64,000 bases of DNA from an uncultured Clostridia bacterium (lineage in GTDB: Bacteria; Bacillota; Clostridia; Saccharofermentanales; Saccharofermentanaceae), in contig CAMJPC010000011.1 of the NCBI GenBank assembly GCA_946407705.1, forward strand, positions 1 through 64,000, written 5' to 3'. Under the pieces are notes generated by a model. The model saw nothing but the letters and a program-made list of their open reading frames with translations, made no database searches and was not told where the DNA came from. The position numbers and the translations under genes are program-made. Of the stretch, positions 43,075 through 51,590 are shown in pieces (within the stretch, counting starts at the first letter, position 1; each line of letters starts with the position of its first letter).

Positions 43075-44043
43075 ATGAGAAATAAAAAACTGGTCGATTA
43101 CGGCAAGTTCGGTTATATTTTCTCAATACCTTTTATTCTGGCTTTCCTGGTATTTTCTCTTTACCCCATCCTTTACACATTCATTATTGGTTTTACAGAT
43201 CTTAAGGGCCTTACGGCTACTGAGATCCACATTCTTTGGAATGAGCCTTTCAAGAACTTCGTTACGGTTCTGAAAGCTAATCTTTTCAAAAAGGCATTTA
43301 CCAATACAGTTGTTATTTGGATACTTAACTTTATCCCTCAGATGGGATTGGCTCTTCTTCTTACCGCTTGGTTTACTGACAGAAGATCAAAAGTCAAGGG
43401 ACAGGGTATATTCAAAATACTCTTCTACATGCCGAATATCATCACTGCTGCTACAGTAGCTATTCTCTTCACACAGATCTTCGGATATCCTTCCGGTCCG
43501 GTTAACACCACTTTGATCAAGTGGGGTCTCTCCGCAAAAGGTGTCGACTTCTTGCTCACACCTGGTCGTGTTAAGGGCGTTGTAGCTTTCATTCAGTTCT
43601 GGCAGTGGTATGGCTACACGATGGTAATGCTCATTTCCGGCGTTATCGGTATCAACCCTGAAATCTTCGAGGCTGCAGACCTCGACGGTGCAAACAGAGT
43701 ACAGACATTCTTCCTGATCACATTACCTTGTATCAGAACGATCATGCTCTACGTTCTCGTAACATCACTCATCGGTGGTTTGAACATGTTCGATATTCCT
43801 GCACTCTATGCTCAGGATCATGGTGACAGCGGCGGATATACAGTAAATATGTACATTAAGGACCAGGCATTTGCCGGTGCTTACAGATACAACATTGCTG
43901 CAGCTGCAAGCGTTATCATGTTCATCATCATCGTACTTTTGTCTCTCGTTCTGTTCTACATTATGAGAGATAAGGATGAAGCAAAACTTAAGAAGCTCAA
44001 GAAGCAGCAGCTTAAGCTCGCTAAGTCCAAGAAAGCATATTGA
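43075..44043 (+). CDS. Sugar ABC transporter permease, MalF/UgpA type
   Basis: 322 residues with six TM helices. The EAA loop for ATPase contact is visible as NPEIFEAADLDGANRVQTFFLITLP (EAADLDGA core). GGAGGTAAG precedes the ATG. It pairs with the next permease to form the channel for the substrate delivered by the upstream lipoprotein. The C-terminal tail is very Lys-rich. Confidence 0.94.
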   Translation: MRNKKLVDYGKFGYIFSIPFILAFLVFSLYPILYTFIIGFTDLKGLTATEIHILWNEPFKNFVTVLKANLFKKAFTNTVVIWILNFIPQMGLALLLTAWFTDRRSKVKGQGIFKILFYMPNIITAATVAILFTQIFGYPSGPVNTTLIKWGLSAKGVDFLLTPGRVKGVVAFIQFWQWYGYTMVMLISGVIGINPEIFEAADLDGANRVQTFFLITLPCIRTIMLYVLVTSLIGGLNMFDIPALYAQDHGDSGGYTVNMYIKDQAFAGAYRYNIAAAASVIMFIIIVLLSLVLFYIMRDKDEAKLKKLKKQQLKLAKSKKAY

Positions 44044-44056
44044 GGGGGGACAACAA

Positions 44057-44920
44057 ATGGCTAAAACACAATCACTTCATAAGGAGTCAGTAGGCCTTAA
44101 GGTTGTCATTTACATCGTTTGTATTATTCTCTCGATCCTCAGCCTTATGCCTTTCGTAATCATGTTCGTGAATTCCACGAGAAGTACATATGAAATTCAG
44201 CAGAGCGCTATTTCACTGTACTCCGCTCATCCTATTCAGAACTTGATGAAGAACTGGAAAGTATTTAACGGAAAATCATTCGATCCTGCTACAGGTTTCG
44301 TTAACTCGCTTATCGTTTCAACCTGCACAACATGTCTCGCAGTTTACTTCTCCTGCCTTACTTCATATGCTCTCTATGCATATGAGTGGAAGCTCAGAGA
44401 TGCATTCTTCGGACTTATCGTTGGTGTCATGATGATTCCTGGAACCATCACAATGATCGGTTTCTACCAGGCAGCTTACAAGGTCGGCATGACAAATAAG
44501 CTCTCACTGCTTATCCTCCCGGCTATCGCTTCGCCTAACATGGTTTTCTTCATGAGGCAGTACCTGCAAGCGTCGCTATCAATGGAAATCGTCGACTCAG
44601 CACGTATCGACGGTGCCGGAGAGTTTATGACGTTCAACAGGATCGTTTTCCCGCTTATGAAACCGGCTATCGCAACACAGTGTATCTTCACTTTCGTAGG
44701 AAGCTGGAACAACCTTTTCGTTCCTTCTATCCTTCTTACAAAGAGAAACAAGTATACACTTCCTATCGAAGTCAGTTTGCTTAACGGTGATATCTACAAG
44801 ACAGAGTACGGTTCGATCTACTTAGGTCTTTCACTTACCGTTCTCCCGCTCTTGATAGTGTATGCAATCCTTTCAAGATATATCGTCGAGGGTGTTGCTC
44901 TCGGTGGTGTCAAGTCTTAA
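44057..44920 (+). CDS. Sugar ABC transporter permease, MalG/UgpE type
   Basis: 287 residues with six TM helices. The EAA-like loop is VDSARIDGAGEFMTFNRIVFPLM (ARIDGAG core). TM1 is SVGLKVVIYIVCIILSILSLMPF-like from about residue 12. GGGGGGA lies 6 bases before the ATG at 44057; a longer frame from 43976 overlaps the previous permease without a good site. Last gene of the transporter operon before a strong terminator. Confidence 0.94.
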   Translation: MAKTQSLHKESVGLKVVIYIVCIILSILSLMPFVIMFVNSTRSTYEIQQSAISLYSAHPIQNLMKNWKVFNGKSFDPATGFVNSLIVSTCTTCLAVYFSCLTSYALYAYEWKLRDAFFGLIVGVMMIPGTITMIGFYQAAYKVGMTNKLSLLILPAIASPNMVFFMRQYLQASLSMEIVDSARIDGAGEFMTFNRIVFPLMKPAIATQCIFTFVGSWNNLFVPSILLTKRNKYTLPIEVSLLNGDIYKTEYGSIYLGLSLTVLPLLIVYAILSRYIVEGVALGGVKS

Positions 44921-44942
44921 TAAGGACAACCAACACGGTTTT

Positions 44943-44978
44943 AAAAAGGGCAGTGAAGAAATTCACTGCCCTTTCTTT
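44943..44978. terminator. Terminator between permease and AraC regulator genes
   Basis: AAAGGGCAGTGAA (44945-44957) pairs perfectly with TTCACTGCCCTTT (44962-44974) and is followed by CTTT. A-rich on the other side, so it may serve both convergent transcripts. Confidence 0.9.
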
Positions 44979-45001
44979 ATGCTTTGAAAAAATAAAAGAG
45001 A

Positions 45002-45928
45002 TCAGGACCTCTTAATTCTCCTTATCCTCTGACGGTACTGGGAAGGAGAGCAGCCGTAATGCTTTTCGAAATTGCGGCTAAGGGAAGTAAGATTATTGAA
45101 ACCTGAAGAGAGTGCGATGTCACTTATGGACATATCGGAATCCGAGAGTTTCTCGACTACGGCTTTAAGCTTTAACGTGGTCTCATAATCGTAGAAAGTC
45201 ATGCCGGTATATTCCTTGAAGATCCTGGCGAAATGGAATTTTGAATAGCCAACGTAGTTTGCAGCTTCTTCCATTGTTACGCTCTCGGAATAGTGAAGGG
45301 AGAGCCATTCAAGAAGGCTTCTGAGCTTGATGTAGATCTCGCGCTGTTTATCGTTGTTCGGAACGGCAAGACTGTCTGAACCGTCCTTTTTCTGCAGCAT
45401 CGAGATAATGCTCAGAAGATGCGAGAAGATAGGCGTTTCTTTGACAGAAGATGTATAGAAGAAATACAGATTGCTGATCTCCATGAATCTGGCGTAGATC
45501 CGGTTATAGACTTCAGGGTAGGTCTCAGTGTTGACGATGAGAGGCTCCCTGATCAGCTTTTCAAAATCAGAATAATCGAAAAAACTCTTAATGAAATCGA
45601 TCTTGAAAAGGAATATGAATCTGATGCCTTCCCTCGTTCCCGAGATCTTGTGGAGCATATCGGGAGGAACGAAAAGGATTTCCTTTTCTTTAAGCGCAAT
45701 GGTTCTGTCTTCGAAGATGTAAGTATAAGAACCGGAAAGCGGTATCGCAATCTCAAGACATGAATGTCTGTGCGTAGGATAGTCTTCGGCTTTGTTGTTG
45801 TACCAGATCCTCATGTTGGAGTTGGGGACGAAGTCGACCTCTTCAACATAATTGCTGACGATCCTTCCGGTGAAGTTCCTGATGGGCTGCTGGTAATTGC
45901 CGGGAACTGTATTGTCGCTTAACTGCAT
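45002..45928 (-). CDS. AraC-family transcriptional regulator
   Basis: 308 residues. The N-terminal cupin sensor domain (about 30-150) has YPTHRHSCLEIAIPLSGS; the C-terminal tandem HTH (about 205-300) has EEAANYVGYSKFHFARIFKEYTG and SISDIALSSGFNNLTSLSRNFEKHYG. Such proteins usually activate sugar-utilisation genes on binding a sugar. It is convergent with the transporter operon and divergent from the GH3 gene; two TAGCAA half-sites lie in the latter gap. The oligosaccharide released or imported here is the likely effector. Confidence 0.92.
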   Translation of the reverse strand: MQLSDNTVPGNYQQPIRNFTGRIVSNYVEEVDFVPNSNMRIWYNNKAEDYPTHRHSCLEIAIPLSGSYTYIFEDRTIALKEKEILFVPPDMLHKISGTREGIRFIFLFKIDFIKSFFDYSDFEKLIREPLIVNTETYPEVYNRIYARFMEISNLYFFYTSSVKETPIFSHLLSIISMLQKKDGSDSLAVPNNDKQREIYIKLRSLLEWLSLHYSESVTMEEAANYVGYSKFHFARIFKEYTGMTFYDYETTLKLKAVVEKLSDSDMSISDIALSSGFNNLTSLSRNFEKHYGCSPSQYRQRIRRIKRS

Positions 45929-45982
45929 AGATCGGTATGCTCCTTTTGTATGTCTTCTGATTAGAGATTATAACGGAAACAA

Positions 45983-46009
45983 TAGCAATTTTCGACAATA
46001 CTATAGCAA
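45983..46009 (+). promoter_or_regulatory. Direct TAGCAA half-sites between AraC regulator and GH3 genes
   Basis: TAGCAA at 45983-45988 and 46004-46009, exactly 21 bases apart, both on the plus strand. This spacing (two helical turns) and the TAGCA core fit AraC-family binding. A TATAAT-like box follows at about 46036-46041. A second pair lies in front of GH43. Confidence 0.5.
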
Positions 46010-46074
46010 GATATGTAAAGAAATGACAACAGCTGTATAATAGATTTTAGTTATAAAACTACAGAGGTGACCCC

Positions 46075-48177
46075 ATGAACAGAAGTGATGCCAGAAAAAG
46101 AGCAGAAGAACTTGTAAGCAAGATGACCCTTGAGGAGGCTGCTTCACAGCTCAGGTTTGACGCACCGGCCATCGACAGACTGGGGATCCCGGAGTACAAC
46201 TGGTGGAATGAGGGACTTCACGGCGTAGCGAGAGCGGGAACCGCAACGAGTTTTCCACAGGCGATTGCGCTCGGCGCAACATTTGACGTTGAACTTCTCG
46301 GAAAGATCGGCGAGACCGTATCCACCGAGGGTCGTGCTAAATACAATGAGATCTCCGCCATGGGGGACAGAGACATCTACAAGGGACTGACCTTCTGGTC
46401 ACCCAACATCAACGTCTTCAGAGATCCCAGGTGGGGAAGAGGACAGGAGACCTACGGTGAGGATCCTTATCTAATCTCAAGGCTCGCGATACCGTTCATC
46501 AAGGGAATCCAGGGTGACGGCGAATACATGAAGGCAGCTGCCTGCGCTAAGCATTTTGCGGTTCATTCGGGACCTGAAGCCAAGAGGCATGAGTTCAATG
46601 CCGAGGCAACTCCGAAAGACATGCGCGAGACGTATTTTCCGGCTTTCGAAGCCTGCATTAAGGAAGCCGGTGTTGAAGCCGTAATGGGCGCTTACAACAG
46701 GACAAACGGCGAGCCCTGCTGCGGTCATTCATACATACAGGACATCATCAGGGATGAGTGGGGATTTGAAGGACATTTCGTTTCTGACTGCTGGGCGATC
46801 AGAGATTTCCATGAGCATCACAAGGTTACGAAAAACAATGAAGAGAGTGCCGCATTGGCGCTTAACAAAGGCTGCGATCTCAACTGCGGATGCACATACA
46901 TACACCTCATGAAGGCGTACAACAAAGGTCTTGTAACGGAGGAGGCTATCAGGAAGGCAGCGGTAAGACTGTTTACCACAAGGTTCCTGTTAGGCATGTT
47001 CGATAAGACCGAATTTGACGGTCTCAATTACCTTGATGTAGAGACAAAAGAGAGCATCGCACTCGCAAAGAGAGCATCCGACGAAGCAGTCGTTATGCTC
47101 AAGAATGACGGCGTTCTTCCGGTAAACAAAGACAAGGTAAAAGTCATCTCCGTAATCGGTCCTAACGCTGACGCGAGACTCCCTCTGATGGGCAATTACT
47201 ACGGTACTTCTTCTGAATATATTACTGCGCTTGAAGGTATCAGAAAGGCTGCAGGAGATGACGTAAGGATCCTCTATTCAGAGGGCTGCGACATCAGCCG
47301 GACAAAGCCGGATCCGCTCTCAAGAGACTTCAATACGATCGCTGAAGCGGAAGCTATCATGAAGAGATCTGACCTCGTCATTCTCTGCATCGGACTCAAC
47401 GAGACACTCGAAGGCGAAGAGGGAGACCAGGGCAACCAGTATGCTTCAGGCGACAAGAATGACCTCATGTTCCCTAAGCCGCAGAGAAAGCTCATAGAGG
47501 CTGTTATCAAGTCAGGCAAGCCTTTCGTTACCGTTGTTATGACGGGTTCCGCGATGGATCTTACAAATCTTTCCGAGACGTCTTCTGCAATACTTCAGGC
47601 ATGGTACCCGGGCGCAAGAGGAGGTCTTTCCATCGGTGACATCATTTTCGGAAACGTAAATCCTTCCGGAAAACTTCCCGTTACCATCTACAGAAACACT
47701 GATGATCTCCCTGATTTTGAAGATTATTCGATGAAGAACAGGACATACAAATATATCGAGAAAGCACCTTTGTATCCGTTTGGATTTGGTCTTACATACG
47801 GTAAACTCGCGATCGGAAAAGCTACGCTTTCGGACACTTCGGCATCTGCAAGAGAGAATGGTTTTGACATTACCGTAAGCGTTAAAAACGAAGGCTCCGT
47901 GAAGACCGGAGATGTCATTCAGATCTACGCTAAGGCCGTAGAAGACAAGAACGAAGTAAGGAACTTCAAGCTTGCAGCATTCAAGCGCATAAGCCTTGAT
48001 GCGGGCGAAGCAAAAGACGTTACCGTCAGCGTAACATCAGATGCTTTGAAGGTCGTTACCGAAGAAGGAAAGAAGGTCATTCCCGAAGGTAAGATCGCTA
48101 TCTACGTTGGCTTCGGACAGCCTGATGAGAGGACTTCCGAACTTACCGGAACAAAGGCAACAGAGCTTACGGTCTGA
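46075..48177 (+). CDS. Glycoside hydrolase family 3, beta-xylosidase/beta-glucosidase type
   Basis: 700 residues. N-terminal barrel with NWWNEGLHGVARAGTATSFP, the KH motif in CAKHFAVHSG, and nucleophile D238 in FVSDCWAI; then the alpha/beta sandwich (VVMLKNDGVLPV, IGPNAD) and a C-terminal FnIII-like domain. The GVARAG and SDCWAI motifs resemble the xylosidase branch. No signal peptide, so it hydrolyses imported oligosaccharides in the cytoplasm. AGAGGTG precedes the ATG. Probably controlled by the divergent AraC protein. Confidence 0.94.
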   Translation: MNRSDARKRAEELVSKMTLEEAASQLRFDAPAIDRLGIPEYNWWNEGLHGVARAGTATSFPQAIALGATFDVELLGKIGETVSTEGRAKYNEISAMGDRDIYKGLTFWSPNINVFRDPRWGRGQETYGEDPYLISRLAIPFIKGIQGDGEYMKAAACAKHFAVHSGPEAKRHEFNAEATPKDMRETYFPAFEACIKEAGVEAVMGAYNRTNGEPCCGHSYIQDIIRDEWGFEGHFVSDCWAIRDFHEHHKVTKNNEESAALALNKGCDLNCGCTYIHLMKAYNKGLVTEEAIRKAAVRLFTTRFLLGMFDKTEFDGLNYLDVETKESIALAKRASDEAVVMLKNDGVLPVNKDKVKVISVIGPNADARLPLMGNYYGTSSEYITALEGIRKAAGDDVRILYSEGCDISRTKPDPLSRDFNTIAEAEAIMKRSDLVILCIGLNETLEGEEGDQGNQYASGDKNDLMFPKPQRKLIEAVIKSGKPFVTVVMTGSAMDLTNLSETSSAILQAWYPGARGGLSIGDIIFGNVNPSGKLPVTIYRNTDDLPDFEDYSMKNRTYKYIEKAPLYPFGFGLTYGKLAIGKATLSDTSASARENGFDITVSVKNEGSVKTGDVIQIYAKAVEDKNEVRNFKLAAFKRISLDAGEAKDVTVSVTSDALKVVTEEGKKVIPEGKIAIYVGFGQPDERTSELTGTKATELTV

Positions 48178-48192
48178 GAGAAAGCGTGAATG

Positions 48193-48228
48193 AAAAAGAG
48201 GTCCGGATCATCCGGACCTCTTTGTTTT
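48193..48228. terminator. Bidirectional terminator between GH3 and prfC
   Basis: AAAGAGGTCCGGA / TCCGGACCTCTTT perfect 13-base stem with a three-base loop, followed by GTTTT; preceded by AAAAA for the minus strand. It sits between convergent genes. Confidence 0.93.
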
Positions 48229-48241
48229 GGGAACATTTTTA

Positions 48242-49855
48242 TCAGTTGCCGCCGTGGATGTTTTCGAAGCTGAGATCAAACTTCTCGTTGTGATCTATAG
48301 CCCAGTCGACAGCCCACTCGGATTCGAAAAGAACTACGGGATCCTCATCTCTGTCAAGAACGAGCATCGATGTGGAAGTGAGCGTCATGTTCTTAGGATC
48401 GAACTCCTCGGAATCCGACTTGACCCAGCGTGCAAGACGGTAGGGAAGAGCGGTGCGTACGATGTCAACGCCGTACTCAGACTTGAGTCTGTATTCGAGA
48501 ACATCAAACTGGAGGATACCGACAACGCCCATGACGTAAGTCTCGGTACCGATTCCGGGCTGCTTGAAGAGCTGTACCGCGCCTTCCTGTGAGAGCTGCT
48601 CGATTCCCTTGAGGAACTGCTTTCTCTTCATGGAATCCTTGGGTTCCACTCTTGCGAAATTCTCAGGTGAGAATACCGGGATCGGATCGAACTCGAACTT
48701 GCGGTTTGTGGAGATGATCGTATCGCCGATACGGAAGTTGCCCGGATCGAAAATGCCGATGATGTCGCCTGCGTAAGCTTCCTCGGTGATCGCACGGTCC
48801 TGTGCCATGAACTGCTGGGGCTGCGCGAGAGTGATCTTCTTGCCGGTCCTCATGAGGTTGACCGTCATGTTCTTCTCGTACTGGCCGGAGCAGATCCTGA
48901 TGAACGCCATTCTGTCTCTGTGGGAAGGGTCCATGTTAGCCTGGATCTTGAATACGAAGCCTGAGAACATCGTGTCCTCGGGTTCGATCGTGCCGTCAGT
49001 AGAATTGTGGGAAGCGGGCTCCGGTGCCATTTTAAGGAAGTGCTTCAGGAAAGGCTCAACGCCGAAGTTTGTGATGGCGGAACCGAAGAATACCGGTGTC
49101 AGCTGTCCGTGAAGGACCTTGTCCATGTCGAGCTCATCGCCTGCCATGTCCAGAAGCTCAATGTCGTTTCTGAGGATCTCGAGGTGTCCGGGCATGAGCA
49201 TCTTGTCGAGAGCGGGGTCATCGATGCCGGATACCTTCTCGGTAACCATCGATGCGCCGTGGTCATTGTTTTCCTTGTCGAAAACGAGAACGCTCTGTGT
49301 TGCTCTCTCGTAAACGCCCTCAAAGTCGCCGTCTGTGCCGATGGGCCAGTTGACGGGGCAGGAACGGATGCCGAGTACCTTTTCGAGCTCGTCCATGAGA
49401 TCAAAAGGGTTCTTTGAGGCACGGTCCATCTTGTTTACGAACGTGAAGATCGGGATGCCTCTTCTGCGGCAAACCTGGAAAAGCTTGATGGTCTGAGCCT
49501 CGACACCCTTTGCGCCGTCGAGGACCATGACTGCAGCGTCTGCAGCGCAGAGCGTACGGTATGTATCCTCGGAGAAGTCCTGGTGTCCGGGAGTATCGAG
49601 GATGTTGATGTGGCAGCCGTCGTATTCGAACTGCATTACTGATGATGTTACTGAGATACCACGCTTTTTCTCGATCTCCATCCAGTCTGACGTGGCGTGG
49701 CGTGCGGCCTTTCTGGCCTTTACCGAGCCTGCCTGGTGAATGGCTCCGCCGTAAAGAAGGAGTTTTTCCGTAATCGTGGTCTTACCCGCGTCCGGGTGCG
49801 ATATGATCGCGAAAGTGCGGCGTCTTTTTATTTCCTCGACCGTAGAATAATTCAT
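48242..49855 (-). CDS. prfC: Peptide chain release factor 3
   Basis: 537 residues, normal RF3 length. GTPase motifs: SHPDAGKTT (G1), the G2/switch region RGISVTSSVM, DTPGHQDFSEDTYRTL (G3) and FVNKMDR (G4). RF3 removes RF1/RF2 from the ribosome after termination and differs from EF-G by lacking domains IV-V. The start at 49855 follows GAGGG by 5 bases; an ATG four codons upstream has no site. Monocistronic, divergent from malQ with a 70-base AT-rich gap. Confidence 0.96.
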   Translation of the reverse strand: MNYSTVEEIKRRRTFAIISHPDAGKTTITEKLLLYGGAIHQAGSVKARKAARHATSDWMEIEKKRGISVTSSVMQFEYDGCHINILDTPGHQDFSEDTYRTLCAADAAVMVLDGAKGVEAQTIKLFQVCRRRGIPIFTFVNKMDRASKNPFDLMDELEKVLGIRSCPVNWPIGTDGDFEGVYERATQSVLVFDKENNDHGASMVTEKVSGIDDPALDKMLMPGHLEILRNDIELLDMAGDELDMDKVLHGQLTPVFFGSAITNFGVEPFLKHFLKMAPEPASHNSTDGTIEPEDTMFSGFVFKIQANMDPSHRDRMAFIRICSGQYEKNMTVNLMRTGKKITLAQPQQFMAQDRAITEEAYAGDIIGIFDPGNFRIGDTIISTNRKFEFDPIPVFSPENFARVEPKDSMKRKQFLKGIEQLSQEGAVQLFKQPGIGTETYVMGVVGILQFDVLEYRLKSEYGVDIVRTALPYRLARWVKSDSEEFDPKNMTLTSTSMLVLDRDEDPVVLFESEWAVDWAIDHNEKFDLSFENIHGGN

Positions 49856-49937
49856 TTTGACCCTCATTAGTTATATAATGGTGAATGGACTTTATGAAAA
49901 GCCAAATAATTATATATAAGATTGAGAGGGAATACAA

Positions 49938-51584
49938 ATGAGAAGAGGCGGCGGAGTGCTTATGCACATAAGTTCTCTCCCCGGACCGTTCGGAATAGGC
50001 GTGTTCGGTGAAGAGGCCGTTGAATTCGCAAGGAAACTGTCAGCGCAGGGGATGAAATACTGGCAGGTTCTTCCGTTCTCCTATCCGGGAATGGGCAATT
50101 CACCGTATCAAAGCTTCTCGGCTTTCGCAGGCAACTGGCTGTTTATCGATCCGAGACGCCTTGCGAAAAGAGGTCTTCTGACTCCTTCCGAGGTTCAGAA
50201 TGCCGAGTACAACGAGAATAAGTGGAGGATCGATTACGATTACCTGAGGAGCAACCGTGACGAGCTCTTGAGAAAAGCTTTCGAGCGCGCGGACAAGGCC
50301 ATACTTAAGGAAGTCGACAAGTTCCTTGAAGCCAATAAGTGGGCAAACGACGTTGCTGCCTATCTGTCCATAAAGGACGACAACTTCGGCAGACCGTGGT
50401 GGGAATGGACCGACAGCAGGCTCAAGAACTACGACAAAAAGGCAGTTGAAGAGCTCAAGGGCAATCCCAATTTCAAATACCATGCATTCGTACAGTATCT
50501 GTTCCTCGATGAATGGACACAGATAAAGAAGGAGATCAACGATCTCGGAATCTCGATAATCGGCGACATGCCTTTCTACGTATCGGGCGATTCCGCTGAC
50601 GTTTGGGCTTCAAGGGAGCTCTTCAAGATGGCGAGCCCTTCGAAGACCAACAAGATCCTTGCTGATTACGAGAAGGATTTCGCCAAATACCAGGCACTCA
50701 AGGCAAAGGCTGAGAAGGCCGGAGCTTCCGAGAAAAAGGAGGGTGCCGAAGACGAGATCACTGAACCCAGGAAACCGAAGCCTGAAGCACTTGTTTTCGA
50801 GAGTGTTGCAGGCGTACCTCCGGATTATTTCTGCGAAGACGGTCAGCTTTGGGGCAACCCCATCTACGACTGGAAGAAGATGAAAGCCGACAATTATGCC
50901 TGGTGGATGGACAGGATCGCTGAGAATTTCAAGCTCTACGATTACCTGAGGATCGACCATTTCAGGGCTTTCTCGTCCTATTGGGAAGTTGACGCCAACG
51001 CCGAGACCGCAAGGATCGGCAAGTGGAACAAAGGCCCCGGACACGAGTTCTTCAGTGAATACGACAAGGTTTTCGGCGACAGGGGAAGACTCATCGCGGA
51101 AGACCTGGGCGAGATCACACCCGATCTCAAGGAATTCATGGACAAGGTCGGAATCCCCGGCATGCGCGTCATGGAATTCACTTTCTATCCTGGTGATGAC
51201 AGTTCCTTCATGCCGCACAACTTCAACAAGAACTGCGTGGCATACACGGGTACTCACGACAACAACACGCTTCTAGGCTGGCTCTGGGATTCGAGGGAAG
51301 ACGTCAGGGATTTCTGCCTGAAATACTGCGGCTTCGAAGGCTCGAACTGGGGCGACGGCGGTCCTCACAGCGGTTCATGCAGAGCGATAATCAGGACACT
51401 TTGGATGAGCCATGCTGACGTGGCGATCATCCCGATCCAGGACATGCTCGGCTACGGTGCCGACACGAGGATGAACATTCCTGGAACTCCTACGGGCAAC
51501 TGGGTCGTAAGATTCTCGAAAGAGGATCTCGATTCGATCGACAACGAGTGGTACCGCACCCTCAACACGCTTTACTACAGGTAA
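49938..51584 (+). CDS. malQ: 4-alpha-glucanotransferase (amylomaltase) with an internal insertion
   Basis: 548 residues, GH77. Conserved segments include GMKYWQVLPFSYPG, NSPYQSFSAFAGN, IIGDMPFYVSGDSADVWA, RIDHFRAF (nucleophile Asp), LIAEDLGEITPD (acid Glu) and YTGTHDNNT. It disproportionates maltodextrins. Between SRELF (about 229) and AGVPPDYF (291) there are roughly 48 extra residues, Lys/Glu/Ala-rich and probably a helical hairpin, where most MalQ proteins have a short HPELF loop. GAGAGGGA precedes the ATG. The next gene starts 6 bases after the stop. Confidence 0.95.
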   Translation: MRRGGGVLMHISSLPGPFGIGVFGEEAVEFARKLSAQGMKYWQVLPFSYPGMGNSPYQSFSAFAGNWLFIDPRRLAKRGLLTPSEVQNAEYNENKWRIDYDYLRSNRDELLRKAFERADKAILKEVDKFLEANKWANDVAAYLSIKDDNFGRPWWEWTDSRLKNYDKKAVEELKGNPNFKYHAFVQYLFLDEWTQIKKEINDLGISIIGDMPFYVSGDSADVWASRELFKMASPSKTNKILADYEKDFAKYQALKAKAEKAGASEKKEGAEDEITEPRKPKPEALVFESVAGVPPDYFCEDGQLWGNPIYDWKKMKADNYAWWMDRIAENFKLYDYLRIDHFRAFSSYWEVDANAETARIGKWNKGPGHEFFSEYDKVFGDRGRLIAEDLGEITPDLKEFMDKVGIPGMRVMEFTFYPGDDSSFMPHNFNKNCVAYTGTHDNNTLLGWLWDSREDVRDFCLKYCGFEGSNWGDGGPHSGSCRAIIRTLWMSHADVAIIPIQDMLGYGADTRMNIPGTPTGNWVVRFSKEDLDSIDNEWYRTLNTLYYR

Positions 51585-51590
51585 TTGTTG

